A stretch of DNA of 64,000 bases, from NCBI RefSeq assembly GCF_900496995.4, contig NC_044030.1:10971851-11035850 (forward strand), read 5' to 3'. The notes below the pieces were generated by a model. That model worked only from the letters and a program-made list of their open reading frames with translations. It was not told the origin of the DNA and did not search any database. A program made the position numbers and the translations under genes. The stretch comes from Aquila chrysaetos chrysaetos. Taxonomy: Eukaryota > Chordata > Aves > Accipitriformes > Accipitridae. Positions 51,201 through 62,200 of the stretch are shown one piece after another (position 1 is the stretch's first letter; every line of letters begins with the position of its first letter).

Positions 51201-52860
51201 AGTATTTCAGTCACTAGTATTTCAGTCACTAGTATTTCAGTCACTAGTATTTCAGTCACTAGTATTTCAGTCACTAGTATTTCAGTCACTAGTATTTCAG
51301 TCACTAGTATTTCAGTCACTAGTATTTCAGTCACTAGTATTTCAGTCACTAGTATTTCAGTCACTAGTATTTCAGTCACTAGTATTTCAGTCACTAGTAT
51401 TTCAGTCACTAGTATTTCAGTCACTAGTATTTCAGTCACTAGTATTTCAGTCACTAGTATTTCAGTCACTAGTATTTCAGTCACTAGTATTTCAGTCACT
51501 AGTATTTCAGTCACTAGTATTTCAGTCACTAGTATTTCAGTCACTAGTATTTCAGTCACTAGTATTTCAGTCACTAGTATTTCAGTCACTAGTATTTCAG
51601 TCACTAGTATTTTCAGTCACTAGTATTTCAGTCACTAGTATTTCAAGTCACTAGTATTTCAGTCACTAGTATTTCAGTCACTAGTATTTCAGCACTAGTA
51701 TTTCAGTCACTAGTATTTCAGTCACTAGTATTTCAGTCACTAGTATTTCAGTCACTAGTATTTCAGTCACTAGTATTTCAGTCACTAGTATTTCAGTCAC
51801 TAGTATTTCAGTCACTAGTATTTCAGTCACTAGTATTTCAGTCACTAGTATTTCAGTCACTAGTATTTCAGTCACTAGTATTTCAGTCACTAGTATTTCA
51901 GTCACTAGTATTTCAGTCACTAGTATTTCAGTCCACTAGTATTTCAGTCACTAGTATTTCAGTCACTAGTATTTCAGTCACTAGTATTTCAGTCACTAGT
52001 ATTTCAGTCACTAGTATTTCAGTCACTAGTATTTCAGTCACTAGTATTTCAGTCACTAGTATTCATCACTAGTTTCAGTCACTAGTTATTTCAGTCACTA
52101 GTATTTCAGTCACTAGTATTTCAGTCCACTAGTATTTCAGTCTTATTCAGTCACTAGTATTTCAGTCACTAGTATTTCAGTCACTAGTATTTCAGTCACT
52201 AGTATTTCAGTCACTAGTATTTCAGTCACTAGTATTTCAGTCACTAGTATTTCAGTCACTAGTATTTCAGTCACTAGTATTTCAGTCACTAGTATTTCAG
52301 TCACTAGTATTTCAGTCACTAGTATTTCAGTCACTAGTATTTCAGTCACTAGTATTTCAGTCACTAGTATTTCAGTCACTAGTATTTCAGTCACTAGTAT
52401 TTCAGTCACTAGTATTTCAGTCACTAGTATTTCAGTCACTAGTATTTCAGTCACTAGTATTTCAGTCACTAGTATTTCAGTCACTAGTATTTCAGTCACT
52501 AGTATTTCAGTCACTAGTATTTCAGTCACTAGTATTTCAGTCACTAGTATTTCAGTCACTAGTATTTCAGTCACTAGTATTTAGTCGTCACTAGTATTTC
52601 AGTCACTAGTATTTCAGTCACTAGTATTTCAGTCACTAGTATTTCAGTCACTAGTATTTCAGTCACTAGTATTTCAGTCACTAGATTTCAGTCACTAGTA
52701 TTTCAGTCACTAGTATTTCAGTCACTAGTATTTCAGTCACTAGTATTTCAGTCACTAGTATTTCAGTCACTAGTATTTCAGTCACTAGTATTTCAGTCAC
52801 TAGTATTTCAGTCACTAGTATTTCAGTCACTAGTATTTCAGTCACTAGTATTTCAGTCAC
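51201..52860. repeat. 15-bp minisatellite, about 110 copies, in UGCG intron 1
   Basis: The plus-strand unit is AGTATTTCAGTCACT (15 bp), repeated head to tail for 1,660 bp with no spacers. Runs such as 51201-51607 and 52149-52580 are identical copy to copy. Breaks in register are few and mostly one-base gains or losses: near 51610, 51645, 51692, 51932, 52061-52085, 52126, 52141-52148, 52582 and 52684. Each unit carries an SpeI-type ACTAGT palindrome. The array lies about 600 bp upstream of UGCG exon 2 on the transcribed strand. Open frames inside it (repeating TEILV on the minus strand) reflect the unit length and are not genes. Confidence 0.99.
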
Positions 52861-55532
52861 GAATATACAAAGTAAATTGACAATCATGTAACAACTCACT
52901 AACATGAATGTTTAATCCTATACTCCTGTGTGGATGAATGCAAAATTACGTTCTGAAAGCTTGATGGGCCAGTATACAATCAAATTTGCACCACATAAAT
53001 TATATACGTATTTACTTAACTGGAGAAGAAGTATTTGCTGAAACTTAAAATTTGCAAATTAGTGTATATACTTATACTGTAGCTCTCTAACTTGCATAGT
53101 AGTCAGATTGAAAGAATATTTTATTGCAGCATGCACCTAATGGTATCAATTCTTAATTTAAAACTTTCACACTTTAAAATTTACAAGATGCTGCCTCAAA
53201 AAAACCCAAACATGGGAATAGAGTTGCTTCATCCTGGTTAAATGGTAGAAAAAGTCAAGTTCCTAGGAAGTGTGCTCCTGAAGAATGTGTTTGATCAAGT
53301 GAAATTAGTGAACTATGAAGGAGCTCCACTAAAAGAAGAGATTCCAATAGTTCTCTTAGAGTTATTTTTTCCTGATACAGGACAGTGACATCATGTTTGT
53401 TACCTCATCAGCCTCCCCCTCCCCTAGCACAATCCCTTCAGGCAGGTTTGCAGCTGGACACCAGGGGCATAATGGTGTTACAAAGAATAAACAATGGACT
53501 CACTAAAAAGACAGAAGGGCAAAGCAGGTGATGTCCTTGTACTGAGTCCAAGCCTGGGCAGTGCAGAGGTAAACTGAAATGGTCTTGCTGAGCAATTAAT
53601 AGCCAAGGGACAGTCAGACCAGAGTAAGAAAAGCAATAGTTCAAATAGCTACCACAGACAGAGATTTCCTTACCATTTTTCACAAACATAACAGCAAGCA
53701 AGGGCTTTAGTGCCAATAAGGAGGGATAGTCTCAAGAATGCAACTTTGACCAGGAGGAACAGAAGGTAGATAATGCAAGGGAAAAAAAAGTACCGCATTT
53801 AAAACAGACTGTAGCAATGCATATAGCTTTGTACAGAGACAAAAGCCTTGTTGAACAGGAAATACAGAAGGAAGTGGCAGAGTAAATGGAAAAAGGTAAA
53901 GAGTGAAAGGATGAAGACAGACTTGAGGCATGACTGTGATAAAGAATAAGGACCAAGTGATAAAACTGCAGAATCTTGCAAGGCATCATATTACAAACCA
54001 TGCTGACACATAGGCTTTTCCTTATGTAATTCAATCACCTGCATAATCCTACGCATGATGTGAGAGAGGGAAACCTTGCAAAGCATGCAAATGAGGCATG
54101 CAGCATTATCAGAATCTATTCAGCTATGAAACACCATACACTGAGACTTTTGACAGAGTATGGCTCAGTATGGCAAGACTGTCTCTAAGATGGTATCTTA
54201 AAAATATGACTCCAGTTAATGTTCTATTCATAAAGCTGCACAGAAGTGGGAGCCTGCCATCCTGAAAGCACTGTGGTATTGTGACACTAACGTAAAACAA
54301 TTTCCATGCCAGTAATTGCAATGCTCTGTTAGACTCTATGGAGCAAGAAGCAAATTAACAGTAAACCAGAACATTTTACACTGAGAATGACTATTCATGA
54401 AGTGGCATATTCTGAAGACTTTAAAAGTTACAATTGAAAACCTACCATCACCAGAGAAACAGACCAACCATTATAAAAAATAAGTTACAATATTCAAATT
54501 AAGGCTAACTTTTAACATGGAAGTCAAAATAATAGATTAAATTTAAACAACATCAACATTGTTGATGCAGGTATGTTCTAAATGAAGTTGTGTGTTACAG
54601 ACCATGCCCCAAAGTCTCCAAAGTAGAGGTAACATGAAGCAGTAAGCTGGTATTTTTGAGCACTAACTTGTGCTTACAGTGGTTCAGTTCTCAGACAGGT
54701 GTTGTGATCATAGTGGTCTTTGTCACCAGCAGGTATGACAAGTACAGTTCAAAGTGATAAAGGAAAGCAATCCTTTCACAAAGTTTGTATCATATATAGA
54801 ATATTATTTTGCACTGAAGTTAGCCCAAAGCGGTCAAAAACACTAACTATACAGAAGTATTTGCTTAAGGCATTTTTTCCTACCTCTGCCTAATACAGTA
54901 ATCTGCAGAAAACCACTACACCAAGGAATGTATGAGAACTTTGAGCTCTGAAACAGATGCTGGCAGAGCACTGTTTAAAGGCACTTTCAGATCCTGTGTG
55001 TGAAAGGCCAGTAGCAAGGTTATCTGTAAGCACTTTTGCACCTACATATATTAAATGGGTCAGCCTGCAATCCCTAAATAGTGAAACTGTGACATTCCTT
55101 CTAGGCAGTCTGGTGCTGGTGTACATAGGTGGGGAAAGAAAAAAGCAGCAGGATGCATAATGGCTGTCAGGAGTTCAACTATCCTATATCATGTAAGAGG
55201 CATCTACAAAATTTTCTTAAACTTAGTTCCTTAACATGGTAATAATTAACCCACAGAAGCAACTGTAATCTAGATTTCTTCTCTCAGCAGAAGAAAAAAG
55301 TATTTCCAAAGACAAAATCCAGACTACTGAGTTATGGCTGCCCAGTATACTACATGATGAATTCTTGCTAACCTGTATCAAATTAAGCAACAAAATTTTT
55401 TTTTAAAGGCCAAGACTACACTTCCTCTCCCCACCTCATTAAGGGCAGGAGAATATTCTAGCAAAAATAAAAGCTTGTTACAGTAGACAGACTGCTGGGT
55501 CTCTCAGCAGAGATAGTAACATACCTTTGTCC
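52861..55532 (-). other. UGCG intron 1 between minisatellite and CR1
   Basis: This is unique intron sequence. The short open frames here have no protein-like content. Confidence 0.6.
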
Positions 55533-57625
55533 TGAAGGGCAAAGGAGTCCAGGAAGGCTGGACGTTCTTCAAGAAGGCAATCCTAAAGGCTCAGGAGCAG
55601 ACTGTCCCCATGTGCAGGAAAAAGAGCTGGTGGGGAAGACCACCAGCCTGGCTGAACAGAAAGCTTTGGCTGGAACTCAGGAAAAAAAAGGAGAGTTCAT
55701 GACCTTTGGAAGAAGGGGCAGGCAACTCAGGAGGACTACAGGGATGTCATGAGGTTATGCAGGGAGAAAATTAGAAGGGCCAAAGCCCAACTAGTACTTA
55801 ATCTGGCTAGCGCCATAAAAAAAACAATAAAAACCGTTTCTATAAATACATTAGCAACAAACAGAGGGCTAAGGAGACTCTCCATCCTTTATTGGATGCA
55901 CTGGGAAACACAGTGACAAAGGATGAGGAAAAGCCTGAGGCACTTAATGCCTTCTTTGCCTCAGTCTTTAATAGTAAGACCAGTTGTCCTCTGGGTACCC
56001 AGCCCCCTGAGCTGGAAGACAGGGATGGGGAGCAGAATGAAGCCCCCATACTTCAAAGGGAAATGGTTATCGACCTGCTACACCACCTAGACACACACAA
56101 GTCTACAGGGCCCGATGGGATCCACCAAGGGTACCGAGGGAGCAGGCGGAGGTGCTCACCAAGCCACTTTCCATCATTTATCAGCAGTCCTGGCTAACCG
56201 GGGAGGTTCCAGTTGACTGGAGGTTAGCAAATGTGACACCCATCTACAAGAAGGGCCAGAAGGAGGATCTGGGGAACTACACGCCTGTCAGTCTGACCTC
56301 GGTGCCGTGGAAGGTTATAGAGCAGATCATCTTGAATGCCATCATGTGGCACGTACAGAACAAGCAGGTGATCAGGCCCAGTCAACATGGGTTGATGAAA
56401 GGCAGGTCCTGCCTGACTAACCTGATGTCCTTCTGTGCCAAGGTGACCCACTTGGTGGATGAGGGAAAGGCTGTGAATGTGTCTTTAGTAAAGCCTTTGA
56501 CACCGTTTCCCACAGCATTCTCCCGGAGAAACTGGCTGCTCGTGGCTTGGACAGGCATACTCTTTGCTGGGTAAAAAGCTGGCTGGATGGCCGGGCCCAA
56601 AGAGTTGTGGTGAATGGAGTTAAATCCAGTTGGTGACCCATCACGAGTGGTGTTCCCCAGGGCTCAGTACTGGGGCCAGTTCTGTTTAATATCTTTATCA
56701 ATGATCTGGACAAGGGGATTGAGTGCACCCTCAGTAAGTTTTGCAGATGACACCATGTTGGGAGGGAGGGTTGATCTGCTCAGGGGTAGGAAGGCTCTAG
56801 AGAGGGATCTGGACAGGCTGGATGAATGGGACGAGGCCAATTGTATGAGGTTCAACAAGGTTCAGTGCCAAGTCCTGCACTTGGGTCGCAACAACCCCAT
56901 GCAACACTACAGGCTTGGGGAAGAGTGGCTGGAGAGCTGCCTGGTGGAGAAGAACCTGGGGGTGCTGGCTGACAGCCAGCTGAATATGAGCCAGCAGTGT
57001 GCCCAGGTGGCCAAGAAGGCCAACGGCATCCTGGCCTGCATCAGAAATAGTGTGGCGGGCAGGACTAGGGAGGTGATCGTCCCCCTGTACTCAGCACTGG
57101 TGAGGCCGCACCTCGAGTGCTGTGTTCAGTTTTGGGCCTCTCACTACAAGAAAGACATTGAGGTGCTGGAGCATGTCCAGAGAAGAGCAACCAAGCTGGT
57201 GAAGGGTCTAGAGCACAAGTCTTATGAGGAGTGGCTGAGGGAACTGGGGTTGTTTAGCCTGGAGAAAAGGAGGCTGAGAGGAGACCTTATCGCTCTCTAA
57301 AACCAGCTGAAAGGAGATTGTAGCAAGATGGGGGTCAGTCTCTTCTCCCAAGTAACAAGTGATAGGACAAGAGGAAATGGCCTCAAGTTGTGCCAGGGGA
57401 GGTTTAGATTGGATATTAGGAAAAATTTCTTCACCAAAAGGGTTGTCAAGCACTGGAACAGGCTGCCCAGGGAAGTGGCTGAGTCACCATCACTGGAGGT
57501 ATTTGAAAGACATGTAGATGTAGCACTTAGGGACATGGTTCAGTGGTGGACTCAGCAGTGCTAGGTTAACGGCTGGACTCAATCTTAAAGGTCTTTTCCA
57601 ACCTAAACAATTCTATGATTATACA
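55533..57625 (+). mobile_element. CR1 LINE, about 2.1 kb, 5' truncated, in UGCG intron 1
   Basis: The homology starts near AGTCCAGGAAGGCTGGAC, in the region between endonuclease and reverse transcriptase of CR1 ORF2. It continues through the RT domain and ends in the 3' UTR and TTCTATGATTAT tail. ORF1 and the endonuclease are missing, as usual for CR1 because reverse transcription stops early. It lies antisense to UGCG. Confidence 0.95.
55892..57300 (+). pseudogene. Broken CR1 ORF2 reverse transcriptase
   Basis: Three frames are needed to follow the protein. 55892-56197 covers the region up to STGPDGIHQ. 56152-56574 covers NYTPVSL and QHGLMKGRSCL. 56614-57300 covers the FADDTMLGG catalytic motif (FADD at 56740-56751) and the thumb region ([11 protein letters not shown]…). 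At about 56475-56490 a deletion removes the motif A residues, including the catalytic Asp, just before FSKAFDTV, and shifts frame. The enzyme cannot be made from this copy. Confidence 0.9.
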
Positions 57626-58139
57626 TTCATAGATGGAATAAGTTTTTATTTATATATATCCGAGTCATAAATTCAAGACAGCATTTGGCTTGGGAGCTAC
57701 AGTGCAAGTTTTTGCCTGCCTGTGAAGGCAGGAGGGAAGGAATCTACACAAGCAGCCATTGTCATAGCTCCAGTCTACCCCACCAGGAAGCAAAACAAGA
57801 CACTTGGGTGTAGAGGCAGAGAGAAGCACAAGAGGACTCTGCAATGACACTACTAAGCCTGAAAAACACACTATTATCAAGTATTTATTTCTCACACTGC
57901 TCTACCCAGGTTTAAGCACACAGGCATACTACTGGGCATTAAGAGGCCTACTACACTATTACTCCTTTTTAGGGAACTCCTAGACTTCAGATACATTTGA
58001 AAATTGTAAAACAGATCAAACAAAAGCCAACATCACCTGTGGCCACAGCCCCTTAGCAAATGGACAGAATTATTGTTAAAGCAAGAACTAAACACCTTGA
58101 TCCTGTTTTCAATCTTTTTCCCCCTAGATTGGAGCTTTA

Positions 58140-59235
58140 TAACATACAATCAGAGACTGCTTTGGGTTGGGAGGGACCTTAAAGATCATCTAGTTCCAAC
58201 CCCCCTGCCATGGGCAGGGACACCTTCCACTAGACCAGGTTGCTCAAAGCCCCATCCAACCTGGCCTTGGACACTTCCAGGAATAGGGCATCCACAGTTT
58301 CTCTGGGCAACCTGTTCCAGTGCCTCACCACCATCACAGTAAAGAATTTCTTCCTAATATCTAATCTAAATCTAATCTTCCTAATATCTAATCTTTCAGT
58401 TTAAAGCCATTACCCCTTATTCTATCACTACATGCTCTTGCAAAAAGTCCCTTTCCAGCTTTCTTGTAGGCCCCCTATAGATACTGGAAGGCTGCTATAA
58501 GGTGTCCCCAAAGCCTCCTCTTCTCCAGACTGAAAAAAAAACCAACTCTCTCAGCCTGTCTTCATAGGGGAGGTGCTCCAGCACTCTGATCATCTTCATG
58601 GCACTCCTCTGGACTCACTCCAAGAGGTCCATGACCTTCTTATGCTGGGGGCCCCAGAGCTGGACACAGTACTCCAGACAGGAGTCTCACAAGAACAGAG
58701 TAGAAGGGGAAAATCACCTCCCTCGACCAGCTGGTCATGCTTCTCTTGATGCAGCCCAGGGTACAGTTGGCTTTCTGGGCTGCAAACGCACATCACCAGG
58801 TCATGTTTTGCTTCTTGTCAACCAAACACCCCCAAGTACTTCTCCCCAGGGCTGCTCTCAGTCCACTCATCACCCAGCCTGTATTTGTGCTTGGGATTGT
58901 CCCAACCCATGTGCAGGACCTTGCACTTGGCCTTGTTGAACTTCATGAGGTTCACATGGGCCCACCTCTCAAGCCTATCAAGGTCCCTCTGGATGGCATC
59001 CCTTCCCTCCAGCATGTTGACCACACCACACAGCTTGGTGTCATCAGCAAACTTATTGAAGGTGCACTCAATCCCACTGTCCATGTTGCTGACAAAGACA
59101 TTAAATTGCACTGGTCCCAATACCGATCCATGAGGAATGCCATTCATCACTGGTCTCCACTTGAACATCGAACTGTTGACTGCAATTCTGAGTGTGACCA
59201 TCCAGCCAAGTCCTTATCAAACCATACCTGAACCA
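58140..59235 (-). mobile_element. CR1 LINE fragment, minus strand, in UGCG intron 1
   Basis: Read on the minus strand, 59201-58818 is open and encodes a CR1 RT segment (GSVLGPVQFNVFV, FADDTKLCG with FADD at 59051-59040, then KVLHMGWDN). Below it come the CR1 3' UTR and end near 58140 (plus strand reads GGGAGGGACCTTAAAGATCA). A small internal duplication of CTAATCTTCCTAATATCTAA occurs around 58360-58400. The subfamily differs from the 55.5-57.6 kb element. The 5' limit is approximate. Confidence 0.9.
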
Positions 59236-62200
59236 GTTTAACTACAGGCTACTGCTCAGAGGCACCCCCCTCTTTCCCTCTTTCCCCTCTTTTTCTGGGA
59301 CATGCTGTGCTTGTCAATGGTGCTGACATTTGTCTGATCCCACAGTGACATAGTTGAGATACTTAAACCACCACATAACTATTACCCCATATGCAATGTT
59401 AGCATTTTGTCAGTTTAACTTAGCAAGTATACAGTATGAAAGGATGTGGCAAGATGATCATGCAGCTTCACTAGAAGCAAAGATCCCCCAGTGCTCCTTC
59501 TCCACTGTGCTGCCATCAACACCAGCCAAACAAGACATCATGCTAGTATTGATACCCATACAATCCTGCTTCAAGTCACTCACTTCACAGAAAGCTAAAT
59601 CTGGCTTTTTTTCCTCCCGCTTCAGGTTGTCTTCTGCCGCATTAGAGTTAGGGTGCCTTAGGGAAGGCTGCAAAGAAGCTCCAGAGCATGTTCAAGAAGG
59701 TGGCTGTGAATGTGCTGCCAAGATCACGGGAGAAGAGGAAGAACAGGATCTCCTTCCTCCTCAGGCTTCAGTGGGCTTCCAGAGGAGCCAAGTTGCCCCT
59801 GGATGAGCAGCATAAACCCACTCACCATGGAGTCAGAGGAGGACCAGTGTCAGCACAAAGGAAGCATCAGGGGCACAACACCTTCTGCTAGAAACATACA
59901 CAGGGATTAGGGTCAGGCCCCTGAAAACTCTTTCACAACAAACCCTGCATCACAGTTTTCCTTTACAGCACTCACTCCCTTATAGTTTGCTCCCTTCCTT
60001 TGCCTGCCAGAAACAGTTAACTAGAACTAATTACTAGTAGAAAACACTGCCAGAGTTCACAAGTAACTCTCGAAGTAATACTTAAGGCATGCCACTCTTC
60101 TACCTCTCCTGGCTGAAAGGAATAGATTGCCCCATAGAAATGTGCTGGTGCCAGTTCAGGACACCTTTGCTTGGCTGCTGGCCTGGGTCAACCCATCCCA
60201 CCAGCCAACCAGTGTTCTCAGGTAGGCAGTCTTCCCCAACCTCCATTCTTGCCACTTGCTTACATCCAATTCAACAGCCGTATGGACACAGGGCAAGTCA
60301 ATCCACCCACCCAAGTTACACAAGTGTCAGATCCAACACCAGGGAGGAATAGAAATGCACAGCTGGGAGCAAGTAGAAAGGACTAAGAGGAACCCCTAAT
60401 GTCACTTTTAGTATGACAGCAATTGTAATTAAAAACAATTAACATGTCAATTGGACTTGATAAAATGGTCAGAGATAGAGGGAAGTAGACAAGTCTGAGA
60501 GAAGGAAATGGTGGGCAAGATTCAGGTGCCCACTTCAGAGCACAGACTTCTTGTGGCTGTCTGCCAGCAGAGACAGTCAGAGGTTTGTGCATGCCTGCAA
60601 AAAAACTGAAAACAAAAAAATGTAATCCTACTGTTTGCATACTAGAAATTTATGTTGAAAAGCATGCTGCAATTGGTTAGTGCTTCATCGCATGCCAGCT
60701 GAGGGCAGAAGACAGACCAAACATTTCATTCACTTTCAATGCATATTTTCTCCTGTATTACACATACCCCACAGACAAAACAAAGAAAAGGACCTTAGAA
60801 TGTAATGCACTGAAATCACAACGAGTAGTGGAGAGGAAAGGGAATGATTTAAAAAAACAACCTTAAAACAAGCTCCAAGAGTTAAAGCTTTTCTGCAAAA
60901 AAAACCCAAAACAGTTGAATTAAAGGTCATGAGACAGAATTAAGAAAGAGCCTAGGTTGTGATCATTCTCATTTTTCAGAAGGTAAGTGTTCTCAAAAAC
61001 CAAACATCAATTTGCTCTTCCAGTTTTGGGAAGCAGTAGTTCGATCAGTGGCTAGTAATAACAACAAACAAAATCATACAGTGCAGAACAGCAGAAATCC
61101 TGCCTAGTGCTACTTGACATTTTGAATCTGAAATCTTCATACACAGCTGAAATTCTTTAAGAAGCATCTTCCAAATGTTATCACAAAAGTCATGTTCAGT
61201 AGATGTGATCCATAACTTGCTATAGCCTTTTTTAAAAGGGAGGGAGAGAAAGTAGGGATTTTAAATATGTTTTAGAGTTTTAAGTAGAAAAAAATCCCTT
61301 ATCTTTCAGGAAGAAGAAAGAGCAAACACTACAGACCTCAACTTAAAGCCAGCAAACACTCCCTTTTTTTAATCAAGAAATTCCTCTCCTGCTGCCCTCC
61401 CTGCCCCACACCTGCACAATAAAGAGAAACAAACAGGCTCCCATACAATAGGTTGTAGTTAAACCTGAAGTAATGGTAACCCTTTTACTGTCTGAACCCT
61501 AGACAGTTTACAATTCAGCAAGCTGAAATGAAACATGCTTAAGGAAAACAGAGCAAGTTGCCTACAACACAGCCATTACTGCATCATACTAAGCATTAAA
61601 ACGAACACATGGTTTTTTCTTGTAGTCTATCTGCAGGCTGCCATCAAAATAGCAATTCATTCCCTGTTTCTGCTTTCCCACACCCTCAGCCTACTGGTGG
61701 CTATAAAGCAGTCAGCACCACAAGATAAATTGGATCAGCCTGCTGATCAGAGAACTATCCCACAGAAAAAGCTAGCTTGCTGATCTGAGTCACCACATAG
61801 CCACATGCTCGCTAAAGGCAGATTAGAATGGCAGAAATGTTTAGAAAGGTGTAGGGGTAGGAGGGGATTTGGATTATCCCTTTGTGCATCAAATCAAGAG
61901 CCACTGAGGCACAGAAATAGGAATGCTTTTTGATACAGACCCCTTGCAAAAAAACATTATGCAACTTCAGAGAACTGCATCCAGCATAATTTGTGTTTTA
62001 TTTATGAAAGCATCTCCAGTGGCTGGCAGTAACTCTGGGCCAGATAAACCAACCACAGCAGAGTGCTTTTAGTACAGGATCAACCCCTCAATGTTAAGTA
62101 TTGGATCTTTTAAAACATAAAGCTTTAGAACTTTTGTACTGTGAAACTATTCAATTTGTTTTTCTGACTTGTATTTTGCAATTCTATAGGATTAAAATAG

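Noticed and set aside
51167..52905. Four long minus-strand ORFs of repeating TEILV as a repeat protein or a CRISPR-like array
   Set aside because: They are a by-product of a 15-bp tandem unit. There are no spacers, no start context beyond chance ATGs, and the array lies inside a UGCG intron.
56614..57300. 228-codon plus-strand ORF as a host gene
   Set aside because: It is the RT and thumb part of a CR1 LINE copy with frameshifts, not a host gene.
58818..59201. 127-codon minus-strand ORF as a host gene
   Set aside because: It contains FADDTKLCG and flanks typical of CR1 ORF2 and is part of a truncated LINE.
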